A stretch of DNA of 64,000 bases, taken from the NCBI RefSeq assembly GCF_023115465.1, contig NZ_CP096034.1, positions 3,410,001 to 3,474,000 on the forward strand, in the 5' to 3' direction. The stretch comes from Gottfriedia acidiceleris. Its GTDB lineage: Bacteria > Bacillota > Bacilli > Bacillales > Bacillaceae_G. The notes under the pieces are model-generated. The model did no database searches, had not been told where the DNA came from, and worked only from the letters and a program-made list of their open reading frames with translations. Made by a program: the position numbers and the translations under genes. Below, one piece after another: positions 41,574 through 50,932 of this stretch; the first letter of the stretch is position 1, and the number at the start of each line of letters is the position of its first letter.

Positions 41574-42995
41574 TTACTCCTTTCCTTCGCTACTAAACTC
41601 GTCTATTAAACTAGTCTCACCATACTTCTTCCTCTTTAAGTACTGCCCACTACCTGCATTACCTACAAATTGCTTCTCTCTTATGACAAACTCCCCACGA
41701 ACTAAGACGCTCACTGGCTCTCCGGTCACTTCCATCCCTTCAAATGCGTTATAGTCCACTGCCATATGATGAGTTTCGGAAGAGATTGTTCGTTTACTAT
41801 TTGGATCAAAAATAACTAAATCTGCATCTGAACCAACTGCAATTGTTCCTTTTTGAGGATATAATCCAAATAACTTTGCACTTCTAGTAGAAGAAATGTC
41901 AACAAATTGGTTTAATGATATTCTTCCTTTTTTAACACCTTCAGAGAACAAAATGCTTACTCGATCTTCAATCATCGGTCCTCCATTTGGAATTTTTGAA
42001 AAATCATCACGACCTAGATCCTTTTGTCCCTTAAAGTCAAAAGAACATTGATCGGATCCTAATGTTTGCAGATTTCCATTTCTTAAAGCACTCCATAGCA
42101 CGTCTTGGTGCCATTTTTCTCGAAGTGGAGGTGACCAAACATATTTTGCCCCCTCAAAGTCAGGCTTTTCTAGCATAGATTGATCCAACACTAAGTATTG
42201 TGGGCACGTTTCACCCCATACTTCGATTCCATTATTTCGGGCTTCCGTTATTTTTTCAACAGCCTCTGCACACGTAACATGAACGACATATAATTGTGAA
42301 TTTGCAAGTCCAGTTAATGTAGCCGCTCTTCCTGTCGCTTCACCCTCTACTTCTGGAGGGCGTGTTAATGCATGGTAAATAGGTTCTACTTTTCCTTCAG
42401 CTAAAGCTTGATTGATTAAATAATCTACAACATCTCCGTTTTCTGCATGCACCATTACCAGTGACCCATATTCTTTTGCTGCTAATAGCGTACGATACAA
42501 TGTTGCATCATCAGCTTGAAATACATTTTTATAAGCCATAAATACTTTAAATGAAGTAATTCCCTCTTTTTCTATTACTTTAGGTAACTCTTTTAATACA
42601 TCATCATTTATTTCACCAATCATAAGATGAAAACTATAATCGATCACTGCTTTATTTTTCGATTTTTCATGCCATGTTTCGATTGCTTTTTGTAGTGGCT
42701 CTCCTTTATTCGTCAAACAAAAATCAATAATTGTTGTTGTCCCACCAAAAGCTGCTGCGATCGTTCCAGTTTCAAAATCATCTTTTGTGACAGTTCCGCC
42801 AAATGGCATATCTAAATGTGTATGGGGATCTACTCCACCTGGAAAAATATAATATCCTGAGGCATCAATCATTTCAACATCTGAACAATCTAAATTTAGC
42901 CCAATTGCAGAAATTTTATTTTCTTCTATTAAAATATCAGCCTTGTAAGTATCCGTAGCAGTAACAATCGTTCCATTTCGAATGATTTTCTTCAT
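41574..42995 (-). CDS. hydA: dihydropyrimidinase (D-hydantoinase family)
   Basis: A zinc amidohydrolase of 473 aa opening dihydrouracil or dihydrothymine to N-carbamoyl-beta-amino acids. Metal ligands are visible in GVDPHTHLDMPFGG (HxH, about 55), the carbamylated lysine in FKVFMAYKN (about 149), histidines in MVHAENGD (about 180) and YVVHVTCAEA (about 235), and the catalytic aspartate in LGSDQCSFD (about 312). It overlaps the preA stop by 4 bases. It lies third in preT-preA-hydA-72aa. Confidence 0.92.
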   Translation of the reverse strand: MKKIIRNGTIVTATDTYKADILIEENKISAIGLNLDCSDVEMIDASGYYIFPGGVDPHTHLDMPFGGTVTKDDFETGTIAAAFGGTTTIIDFCLTNKGEPLQKAIETWHEKSKNKAVIDYSFHLMIGEINDDVLKELPKVIEKEGITSFKVFMAYKNVFQADDATLYRTLLAAKEYGSLVMVHAENGDVVDYLINQALAEGKVEPIYHALTRPPEVEGEATGRAATLTGLANSQLYVVHVTCAEAVEKITEARNNGIEVWGETCPQYLVLDQSMLEKPDFEGAKYVWSPPLREKWHQDVLWSALRNGNLQTLGSDQCSFDFKGQKDLGRDDFSKIPNGGPMIEDRVSILFSEGVKKGRISLNQFVDISSTRSAKLFGLYPQKGTIAVGSDADLVIFDPNSKRTISSETHHMAVDYNAFEGMEVTGEPVSVLVRGEFVIREKQFVGNAGSGQYLKRKKYGETSLIDEFSSEGKE

Positions 42996-44299
42996 TTTCT
43001 TTTCCTTCCCCCCTTTAAAATTGAATATTGATTAGATCTTGTTAATACTTTTAAAGCTTGTTGACGTTCGTTCCAAGTCATCGATGGTTGTTTACTTGGA
43101 ACCTCTACCATGTTAATGGCACCATCCACTGGACAGACTATTTTGCATAAATTGCATCCTACGCAGTCTTCCTCCCGAACCTTTAAATACGACTTTCCAC
43201 TTTCATCTACTGACATATCAATGCATTGGTGAGATGTATCTTCACAAGCAATATGGCATTTATTACAGTTAATGCATTCCTCGGTATCAATCCTAGCAAC
43301 TACTTGATAATTTAAATCTAAATTTCCCCAATCTGAATATTTATGAACCGCTTTACCTACTAGCTCTGTTACTGAGGAAAGACCTTTTTCATCTAAATAA
43401 TTATTTAAACCATCAATCATGTCTTCAACAATTCGGAAACCATGGTGCATTGCTGCAGTACATATTTGAACTCCAGTCGCTCCCATTAATAAAAACTCTA
43501 CTGCATTTTGCCAATTAGAAATGCCACCAATCCCGGAAATTGGAACTGATATCCTTGGATTACGTGCACATTCTGCCACCATATTTAATGCAATTGGTTT
43601 TACTGCAGGTCCACAATATCCACCATGTGCTCCTTTTCCAGCAACATGCGGAACAGTATGCCAAGAATCTAAATCTACTCCCATTAAACTATTAATCGTA
43701 TTAATCATACTGACTGCGTTCGCTCCACCTCGAACTGCAGCTTCTGCCGTAACTGTAATATCAGTAATGTTCGGCGTTAGTTTTACAATGACAGGTGTTT
43801 TTGCAACTTCTTTTACCCAATATGTTTGTTGTTCTACCAACTCGGGAACTTGACCGGATGCAGACCCCATCCCTCGTTCTGCCATTCCATGTGGGCAGCC
43901 AAAGTTCAGTTCTAAACCATCAACACCAACATCCTCTACCCTTTTTACGATTTCGTGCCATTTATATTGTTGCGGTTCAACCATAAGCGATGCGATGATC
44001 GCTCGGTCTGGAAATCTTTTTTTCGTTTCATAGATCTCTTTTAAATTTACTTCAAGAGGTCGATCAGATATCAGTTCGATATTATTAAATCCTGCAACTC
44101 TTTGTCCGTTAAAGTTAATAGCAGCAAATCGGGAGGATGTATTTATAATCGGTTCTCCTAATGTTTTCCAAACGGCTCCTCCCCAGCCAGCTTCAAACGC
44201 ACGTTGGACTTGATAACCCGAATTTGTTGGAGGAGCAGAAGCAAGCCAAAATGGGTTAGGTGACTGTATGCCCGCAAGATTGATTCGTAGATCTGCCAT
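42992..44299 (-). CDS. preA: NAD-dependent dihydropyrimidine dehydrogenase subunit PreA
   Basis: The FMN-containing dihydroorotate-dehydrogenase-like subunit with a C-terminal ferredoxin domain, 435 aa. The active-site loop is NFGCPHGMAERGMG (about 132). Two [4Fe-4S] motifs, CINCNKCHIAC (about 338) and CVGCNLCKIVCP (about 375), follow. With PreT it reduces uracil and thymine with NADH. The gene lies 15 bases after preT. Confidence 0.93.
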   Translation of the reverse strand: MADLRINLAGIQSPNPFWLASAPPTNSGYQVQRAFEAGWGGAVWKTLGEPIINTSSRFAAINFNGQRVAGFNNIELISDRPLEVNLKEIYETKKRFPDRAIIASLMVEPQQYKWHEIVKRVEDVGVDGLELNFGCPHGMAERGMGSASGQVPELVEQQTYWVKEVAKTPVIVKLTPNITDITVTAEAAVRGGANAVSMINTINSLMGVDLDSWHTVPHVAGKGAHGGYCGPAVKPIALNMVAECARNPRISVPISGIGGISNWQNAVEFLLMGATGVQICTAAMHHGFRIVEDMIDGLNNYLDEKGLSSVTELVGKAVHKYSDWGNLDLNYQVVARIDTEECINCNKCHIACEDTSHQCIDMSVDESGKSYLKVREEDCVGCNLCKIVCPVDGAINMVEVPSKQPSMTWNERQQALKVLTRSNQYSILKGGRKRK

Positions 44300-44314
44300 G
44301 AAAGAAAACCTCCT

Positions 44315-45652
44315 TTAAGTGTTTAATTGTTTATGAATCGCATAAGCTACTTCTTTTCCTTGTTGTGCTGCCGTCACTACCATTGCTTCACCTTGCCCTT
44401 TTCCAAAAATGACATCACCACAAGCAAATACTTTAGGATTAGACGTCTGAAAAGATTCTTGGTTAATTTTTACAACTCCATCTCTGTGTTCTAACCCAAA
44501 TTGTTCGATTAAGTCTGTATAGCGAGTTTGCCCGATCGCTTTTATGACACCATCTACCGGTATCGTGAAATTCGAATTTGGAATAAGCACAGGACGGCGG
44601 CGACCGTCTTTTCCAACTTCCCCTAACTCCAAACGAACACACTCCAGTGCGATTACTTTATCGTTCTCACCGATGATTCGAATAGGTAATGTTAGCCATC
44701 GGAATTCAACTCCATCTTGCTTAGCAAAATCATATTCAAATTGATAAGCGCTCATTTCTGATTGCGTTCTACGATATAAAATTTTGACATTTCCTGCCCC
44801 TAAACGAACAGAACATGTCGCAGCATCAATTGCCGTATTACCCGCACCTATTACAACAATGTTTTTACCTATAAAACGATTTGATAATTCCCCTGATTTT
44901 GTCTCTTTTACAAAATCAATCGCGTCATATACTCCGTCCAAATCCTCTCCTTCAATATCTAGCATCGGAACTTTCCCCATACCTATAGCCAGAACGACCA
45001 TGTCATAGTTTGCTAATAATTCATCTGAAGAAATATCCGATCCGATTCTAGTGTTCGTATGAATTTTCACATCTAACTTTTCTATTTGTTGAACTTCCCA
45101 CGTTGATATACTCTTTGGTAGCCGGAACGAAACGATACCATATCGATTTAATCCTCCTGCATGTTTTTCCGCTTCAAAAATCGTTACATCATAGCCAAGT
45201 AATGCAAGTTCACGAGCAGCTGCTAAACCAGAAGGACCACTACCAACGATTGCAATTGTTTTTCCGTTCTTTTTTCCAGCCTTAAATAATACTTGATTAT
45301 TTTTGATCGCCCAATCAGTTGCATAACGTTGTAAATTCCCAATCATAATCGGTTTAGTAGAATGATTTAGAACACATGCACCTTCACACAGTTCTTCTGT
45401 AGGACAAACTCGAGCACAGCTTGCTCCAACAGGATTAGATGTCATAATTGTTTTAGCTGATCCCTTTAAATTGCCTGAACCAATTTTCTTTATAAACGTA
45501 GGAATGTCGATCCCAGTTGGACATGCTTTAATACATGGGGCATCATAGCAATAAAGACATCGATGTGCTTCTTCAAATGCTTCTCGTTCCGATAACCCAG
45601 GATGTACTTCTTCAAAGTTCTTCGACAAATTCTCTAACGAAACTCTATTCAC
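44315..45652 (-). CDS. preT: NAD-dependent dihydropyrimidine dehydrogenase subunit PreT
   Basis: The FAD/NAD(P) electron-input subunit. The N-terminal iron-sulphur domain has CLYCYDAPCIKACPTGIDIP (about 34-53) and GASCARVCPTEELCEGAC (about 75). The FAD dinucleotide motif is AIVGSGPSGLAAAREL (about 137) and the NAD(P) motif VVIGAGNTAIDAA (about 265). I start at GTG 45652, nine bases after AGGAGG; upstream GTG and TTG codons lie too close. It is the first gene of preT-preA-hydA. I could not identify the regulator or promoter. Confidence 0.92.
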   Translation of the reverse strand: MNRVSLENLSKNFEEVHPGLSEREAFEEAHRCLYCYDAPCIKACPTGIDIPTFIKKIGSGNLKGSAKTIMTSNPVGASCARVCPTEELCEGACVLNHSTKPIMIGNLQRYATDWAIKNNQVLFKAGKKNGKTIAIVGSGPSGLAAARELALLGYDVTIFEAEKHAGGLNRYGIVSFRLPKSISTWEVQQIEKLDVKIHTNTRIGSDISSDELLANYDMVVLAIGMGKVPMLDIEGEDLDGVYDAIDFVKETKSGELSNRFIGKNIVVIGAGNTAIDAATCSVRLGAGNVKILYRRTQSEMSAYQFEYDFAKQDGVEFRWLTLPIRIIGENDKVIALECVRLELGEVGKDGRRRPVLIPNSNFTIPVDGVIKAIGQTRYTDLIEQFGLEHRDGVVKINQESFQTSNPKVFACGDVIFGKGQGEAMVVTAAQQGKEVAYAIHKQLNT

Positions 45653-45965
45653 TAACAACACCCTCCTATTAGGCTACAAAGTTATTTTTTAAGAAAGCGG
45701 ATTAAATCACCGTTTCAATGATTTTCGATTGATTCATGAGTAAAGCCGTTTTCAAGTAAGAACAATTACTTATTTTCTTTCTTAAAAAGGTAAAGCTTTT
45801 TCTAAAATTGAGGTATTTCAATATATGATTAAATAAATTAATTTAGACATGTTTATGTAATGGGTTGTCAGTGTTTAACTAATGAATATTAAAGCTTTCG
45901 ATTTAGAAATTAAAGAAAGCTATTCTTTTTGATTTGAATTCATTTTTAGGTTGTTGTATTTGAAA
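45653..45965. other. intergenic region upstream of preT
   Basis: No gene is supported. It should hold the preT promoter, but I could not pick a convincing -35/-10 pair or a sigma-54 site. Confidence 0.3.
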
Positions 45966-46006
45966 AAATAAAAGCTCAAACCCTTTTATATGGTTTGAGC
46001 TTTTTT
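45966..46006 (-). terminator. terminator after the TVP38-family gene
   Basis: AAAGCTCAAACC pairs with GGTTTGAGCTTT (45992-46003), with A- and T-runs on both sides. Confidence 0.85.
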
Positions 46007-46015
46007 ACATTTTTC

Positions 46016-46585
46016 TTAAACTTTATTCTTTACAAACACATTAAATCGTTTTCTATAAAAATAGATTAGCAAGACGATAATTAACAGTCCCAAAATGACT
46101 TTACCAAATAATGTGAACTCTAACACTTGATTAACAGAATACGATTCAAATAATATGACGGGTAGCTTACCAATCAAACTAGCTAACATGAAGTTTGACC
46201 ATGTGATTTTTCCAAAGGCAGCAAACAATGTAATTAAACTAGATGGAATAAAAGGAATAAAACGTAGAACTAACACACCGTAAAAAGCTTCTTTTCCTTC
46301 TAAGCTTAAAAGCCTATTTAATCCTTTGAATTTAGTTGAATGACTAATAAATCTTTTTTGTAAACCCTTTCTATATAAAATGAAAGAAACTAATGTTCCA
46401 GCTAATTCACCTATGAAAGAGATTAAAAATCCTTCAGTAAAACCAAATAGTTTAATATTGATTGCTGTCAAAAACCAAGCTGGTATAATACCAACAATAC
46501 TAATTAGAACATTAATTAAAATACTAAGTATGGCAGCATAGTCTTTGTATGTATTTAAAAAATGTTCAATTGCAGAAAGTGTCAT
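46016..46585 (-). CDS. TVP38/TMEM64 (DedA-like, VTT domain) membrane protein
   Basis: A 189-aa membrane protein with about five to six hydrophobic segments. The VTT-domain region runs from FLTAINIKLFGFTEGFLISF and ELAGTLVSFILYRKG (about 37-75) to VLVLRFIPFIPSSLITLFAA (about 104-123), including the conserved RFIPF. Family members are thought to move lipids or support membrane-potential homeostasis. The gene stands alone with its own terminator. Confidence 0.8.
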   Translation of the reverse strand: MTLSAIEHFLNTYKDYAAILSILINVLISIVGIIPAWFLTAINIKLFGFTEGFLISFIGELAGTLVSFILYRKGLQKRFISHSTKFKGLNRLLSLEGKEAFYGVLVLRFIPFIPSSLITLFAAFGKITWSNFMLASLIGKLPVILFESYSVNQVLEFTLFGKVILGLLIIVLLIYFYRKRFNVFVKNKV

Positions 46586-46748
46586 AATTTTCCCCCATTT
46601 TTTTTAACCACTTAATTGTACAACATTTAGTATGATAAAAAAGCTAAGGTTACAAAAATACATAAATCTTCCAAAATTAAAACCTATTTACTATTTTAGA
46701 CATTGAAGTTTTAAACATACTAACCAATTTAAATTTAATTTTTTTAAA

Positions 46749-46790
46749 CAAAAAAGATGACTTCGAATGCAAAACGAAATCATCTTTTTG
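46749..46790 (-). terminator. terminator after the 47-aa gene
   Basis: AAAAAGATGA-TTCG pairs with CGAA-TCATCTTTTT; the hairpin contains the stop codon of the small minus-strand gene. Confidence 0.7.
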
Positions 46791-46923
46791 AAAAATTTTT
46801 ATTCTTCTTGTCCTTGGAAGTATATTCTAAAACGGAAATTAAGGCTGCCGCTAAATACGTAAGGGCAGCGGTTCCCAATACTTTATTTACACCTTTTCTG
46901 TCAGTATCATTGATTGCTAACAT
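46780..46923 (-). CDS. small membrane protein (47 aa)
   Basis: A minus-strand frame of 48 codons encodes MLAINDTDRKGVNKVLGTAA, a hydrophobic stretch (ALTYLAAALISVLEY) and a lysine-rich tail. The stop codon lies within a good terminator. The ribosome binding site is weak (AAAGAAG). I do not recognise the family. Confidence 0.5.
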   Translation of the reverse strand: MLAINDTDRKGVNKVLGTAALTYLAAALISVLEYTSKDKKNKNFSKR

Positions 46924-47153
46924 TAACTTCTTTGCTCGTTAGCTATTATTATATTCAACTGGTAAAGTGATCTGTTAAAAACGCTACTGCTATATACGAA
47001 CCTAATAAAACGTACGGTATAACGGTTCATTGTTCAAATTCGAATTTTAACAATAAAGCAGTAAACTATCTTCATATTTAAGTCCAGAATATTAACAGGG
47101 ATTATGGGAAAAAATAGGATAAAATTACCTAACAAAGAAAAGAGGAACATTTA

Positions 47154-48593
47154 ATGATAGCTGACCGAAATTTAGATAAAAATGAGATTTCACTTCGGGA
47201 ATTGCTATTTAATAGTTCTGACTTTAAATCAAGCAATTTTGGCACTAGTGAACGAAGTTATCGCCTATTTTATTTAGATTCAATGATTGATGAGTCAGTA
47301 GTTCAAGAACATATTATTCGTCCTTTACTTCATAACACAACAGATAGTATACGTGAAGTTGTCTCAATTCTCGATTACAGTGAAACGGAAATTCTTTCTG
47401 TAGCAGCACAAGCTCTTGTTGATGGGAAGACGGTTGTTCAAATCAAAGGTGAATCAAATCTCTATTTACTTAGAGCAGAGCTTATTAAAGAACGCTCTGT
47501 GAACGTTCCAATAAATGAGCGAGTTTTACGTGGCTCTCACAAAGCCTTGAATGAAAATCTAAATACGAATCTAAATATTATCCGAAATCTAGTTGCCACT
47601 CCAGATCTTGTGATTAAGTATTATCAAGTTGGCCGTAAATCGAACACGAAATTAGCTATACTTTATTTGCAGTCCCTAGCAAACGAGGTAGTTTTAAAGG
47701 AATTTGAACATAGAATTTCTAAAATTAATACTGATTACATTGAAGCACCTGGCTTTTTTCAGGAACTTATTCAAGATAATAAATTCTCTCTATTTCCAAA
47801 AATGCTCGTATCTGAAAGACCAGATCGAATACTATCTTATTTAATGGAAGGGAAAATCACTTTTTTAATCGATGGTACACCAGAGGGAGTAATCGTTCCT
47901 GTCTCGTTCTGGGCATTCTTTCAAACTCCTGATGACTACCAGGTAGGCTGGCTATTCGGTAGCGTTTTAAGATTTTTACGAATTTTCTGTTTTATTATTG
48001 CTATTAGTTTACCTGGTGCTTATGTGGCACTCGTTACCTTTGATCCGCGAGTTCTTCCACTAGATCTTGCACTGACTCTTCAAAGCTCTATGCAGTTCGT
48101 TTCAATGCCACCTATTCTAGAGGCTATAACAATGCTATTCATACTTGAAATTCTAAAGGAAGCAACTGTCCGTTTACCAAATCCTGTAGGTCAGACAATC
48201 GGGGTTGTAGGTGGTATTTTAATCGGCACAGTTGTTGTTCAGTCTAATCTAATTTCAAACATGATGGTAGTGATAGTAGCGCTTACGGGGATTGCTTCCT
48301 TTATCATCCCTTCATATGAAATGAGTAATACAGCTCGTTTATTAGCTTATCCCTTTATCTTAATGGCTGCTTTATTCGGGCTAATCGGTTTGGAAGTTTC
48401 ATTTCTATTGATTCTGACACATTTAGCAAGAATGAATACAATGGGTATTCCCTACTTTTATACGTCGTTTAATGGCGATACGATTAAAGATACTCTTTTC
48501 AGGGCACCGATTAAGAGCATGAAAAAACGACAAGTTGAAAGCTTGGCTAAGGACGAGAGTAGTAAAAGTAAGCCAAAGGGGGAGACAAATTGA
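47154..48593 (+). CDS. GerA-family spore germination protein (second receptor, A subunit)
   Basis: 479-aa A subunit of a second germinant receptor. It has VSERPDRILSYLMEGKITFL (about 221), the membrane-region MPPILEAITMLFILEILKEA, RLPNPVGQTIGVVGGILIG, and a standard C-terminus MGIPYFYTSF followed by DTLFRAP. That C-terminal signature is the one missing from the first receptor's A subunit and present in the relic at 7645. AAGAGGAAC precedes the ATG. The B-subunit gene overlaps by 4 bases. Confidence 0.93.
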   Translation: MIADRNLDKNEISLRELLFNSSDFKSSNFGTSERSYRLFYLDSMIDESVVQEHIIRPLLHNTTDSIREVVSILDYSETEILSVAAQALVDGKTVVQIKGESNLYLLRAELIKERSVNVPINERVLRGSHKALNENLNTNLNIIRNLVATPDLVIKYYQVGRKSNTKLAILYLQSLANEVVLKEFEHRISKINTDYIEAPGFFQELIQDNKFSLFPKMLVSERPDRILSYLMEGKITFLIDGTPEGVIVPVSFWAFFQTPDDYQVGWLFGSVLRFLRIFCFIIAISLPGAYVALVTFDPRVLPLDLALTLQSSMQFVSMPPILEAITMLFILEILKEATVRLPNPVGQTIGVVGGILIGTVVVQSNLISNMMVVIVALTGIASFIIPSYEMSNTARLLAYPFILMAALFGLIGLEVSFLLILTHLARMNTMGIPYFYTSFNGDTIKDTLFRAPIKSMKKRQVESLAKDESSKSKPKGETN

Positions 48594-49687
48594 TACAATT
48601 AAAAAAGGTTTCCATTAATCAACTTGTTTGCCTTGTTATACTAAACCAAGTAGGTGTCAGTGTTTTATCAATTCCATATAAAATGTCTCAATTATCAGGC
48701 TATGACTCTTGGATGTCCATTATCATTGGAGGTGTAATTGCTCAAATTGGAATCTTGATTATCTATCAACTTGGAAAAAGTTATCCCGACAGACCTTTTC
48801 AACAATACATATCGACTATTATTGGAAAGCCACTAGGATCGATCATAAACTTTCTATTTGCAGCATACTGTGCAGAATCCTGTTTAATGGTCATCATTTC
48901 ATATTCTGATGTCATTAATCGATGGTTGTTATTTGAAACACCTTGGTTTGTACTAATTGGATTATTGGTCATGATTTCCGGGTACATCGCTTCATCAACT
49001 CTTCGATCAATCTCGACCCTTACACAGTCAATAATGGTTATGTTTCTGATTTGTTTCGTGATCGTCTTTATTAGTGGCTTCGGAAAAGGAGACTTGCGTC
49101 ATTTTTTGCCAATTGGTACTCATGGGATTGCTCCTATACTAAAAGGTGCTTTGCCATCATTTTGGGCGTATGCTGGATACGAACTTCTCCTGTATGTATT
49201 TCCATTTGTAAAATGTAATAAAAAGAAAGATATTTTTATTGCGACTTCAGTTGCGAATGGAATAACGACTTTTTTTTATGTTTTTATAGCGTTTGTTGTG
49301 ACGTACAACTTTAGTGAAAATCAATTAAATTTCATTCCAGAGCCAATGGTCTTTATTCTACGTAAGTTCAGATGGCCAGTCGTTCAAAGTCTAGATATTC
49401 TCTTTATCACAATCTGGCTATCTGTGACGCTTGTAACAGCTTATATTTACTTATTTTTGTCCGCCCGTTATTTAGCATTTCTCGGTAAAAAAGAAAATCG
49501 TAACCACCCACTTTTAGTATGGATAATAGCAATTGTATGCTTCGGGGCAGGACTATTCTTCTCAAACAGACAGTGGATTCCCAAATTTTCCGAGTATCAT
49601 AATATAGCAACAGAATTTATGATTATGGGCGTACCTTCATTACTTCTACTAATATCCTTTGTAAAAGAAAGGGTGGCGAAAAAATGA
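48590..49687 (+). CDS. GerB-family germination permease (second receptor, B subunit)
   Basis: 365-aa APC-type permease with about 10 helices. It begins with LVCLVILNQVGVSVLSIPYK and GYDSWMSIIIGG, the conserved first two helices. It starts at TTG 48590 within the preceding stop (TTGA), after AAGGGGGAG, and its stop overlaps the C gene (ATGA). The B subunit is expected to bind the germinant. It is well diverged from the B subunit at 15636, so the two receptors probably sense different molecules. Confidence 0.92.
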   Translation: MIQLKKVSINQLVCLVILNQVGVSVLSIPYKMSQLSGYDSWMSIIIGGVIAQIGILIIYQLGKSYPDRPFQQYISTIIGKPLGSIINFLFAAYCAESCLMVIISYSDVINRWLLFETPWFVLIGLLVMISGYIASSTLRSISTLTQSIMVMFLICFVIVFISGFGKGDLRHFLPIGTHGIAPILKGALPSFWAYAGYELLLYVFPFVKCNKKKDIFIATSVANGITTFFYVFIAFVVTYNFSENQLNFIPEPMVFILRKFRWPVVQSLDILFITIWLSVTLVTAYIYLFLSARYLAFLGKKENRNHPLLVWIIAIVCFGAGLFFSNRQWIPKFSEYHNIATEFMIMGVPSLLLLISFVKERVAKK

Positions 49688-50808
49688 AAAAAGTCTTATC
49701 TTTAATTCTATTATTGCCACTATTGACTGGATGTTGGGATCGATTGGAATTAAATAAGCTTCATTTAGTTGATGTAAATGGTTTTGACCTGGACGACAAA
49801 ACAGGTGAAGTTAAAGCATTATTCCTCGTTACGAAGCTTAAAAGCACTGGACAGGGAACTGGAGATCCAATCTCAGTAATGAAGGAGCTAAAAGGACCAA
49901 GTGTAGCAGAAGCAATCGGAGAATGGGAATTTACTGATCAGTCACCTTTTATAGGGATTAGTACGAGGGTCTATTTGATAAGCCAGAGCTTTGCAATGAA
50001 TCATCCAGTTTCCGAACTTGATTTTTTACTCAGTGCTCCATATTCATCTATTAATACGCCATTAATCGTAGTTGATGGAGATTTGTCAAAGATAATGAAA
50101 ACATCATCAAGTCACAATAAAGAGTTTACAAAAGAATTGAATGAGTTTATTATCTCAATGGAGAAGAACAGAACAATTCCAACAGTTTCAATGATGAATT
50201 TTATCCAATCCCGCAATGAACCGTGCTCTGATTTAGCGTTACCAATGTTAAGTCCTATTAATTCTGACTTCGAATTAAGTGGTGCCTTATTATTCCGCAA
50301 TGGTTCACCTACAGGGAAAAAACTTGATAGAGATCAAGTTAAAATGATGATGTTACTAGAAGGTGGAAACACAGGAAGGCAAAGATTTACAGGAAATTTC
50401 TTAAAAAAACATGGTGATAAATCATCTTCTGATATGTCGTTCAAAAATAATTATGGGTTTACGGTCAAAAGAAATTTTTCAAAAATCATCCTTTCCAATA
50501 CGGCAAGTAAATTACCGAAAATTAGTATTAAAGTTCAGTTACAAGTCAGTGCTTTCGAGCTTGGAGAAGAAGGACATAAGTTAAAGCCTAATTATGCTCG
50601 AGTGGAAAAAGTTCTTAATAAACATTTTGAAGAAATGGCTATGGAAACGATTAAGACTATGCAATCAGCAAACTCAGACGTTCTAGGGATTGGAAAGGAA
50701 TTAAAAGCATTCCATCCAAAAGTTTGGAAATCTTTAAATTGGAGAAAAGATTATCCACGAATATCGATTGAACCGAAATTTGATATCAGCCTTCTTAATT
50801 CGAAATAA
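49684..50808 (+). CDS. GerC-family germination lipoprotein (second receptor, C subunit)
   Basis: 374-aa lipoprotein. Signal and lipobox LLPLLTGCWDRLELNK place the lipidated cysteine at about residue 17. Family motifs follow: STRVYLISQSF, ANSDVLGIGKEL and PKVWKSLNWRKDYP near the C-terminus. It completes an exact A-B-C operon with overlapping stop and start codons and a terminator at 50846. Confidence 0.92.
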   Translation: MKKVLSLILLLPLLTGCWDRLELNKLHLVDVNGFDLDDKTGEVKALFLVTKLKSTGQGTGDPISVMKELKGPSVAEAIGEWEFTDQSPFIGISTRVYLISQSFAMNHPVSELDFLLSAPYSSINTPLIVVDGDLSKIMKTSSSHNKEFTKELNEFIISMEKNRTIPTVSMMNFIQSRNEPCSDLALPMLSPINSDFELSGALLFRNGSPTGKKLDRDQVKMMMLLEGGNTGRQRFTGNFLKKHGDKSSSDMSFKNNYGFTVKRNFSKIILSNTASKLPKISIKVQLQVSAFELGEEGHKLKPNYARVEKVLNKHFEEMAMETIKTMQSANSDVLGIGKELKAFHPKVWKSLNWRKDYPRISIEPKFDISLLNSK

Positions 50809-50845
50809 CTTAAACTAGAGTCCAAACTGTTCTAAAACAAACAAA

Positions 50846-50880
50846 GAACCAAGAATACAATCGTATTCTTGGTTTTTATT
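50846..50880. terminator. bidirectional terminator
   Basis: AACCAAGAATAC pairs with GTATTCTTGGTT (50863-50874) around a 4-base loop, followed by TTTATT. It separates the receptor operon from the convergent protease gene. Confidence 0.8.
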
Positions 50881-50932
50881 TAAGGGGAAATGATGTTGTT
50901 AAATCTAGAAATTATCTAACAGCTAACTAAAG

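Noticed and set aside
46757-46942. 61-codon plus-strand frame
   Set aside because: It begins inside a terminator hairpin and is antisense to the better-supported 47-codon minus-strand gene.
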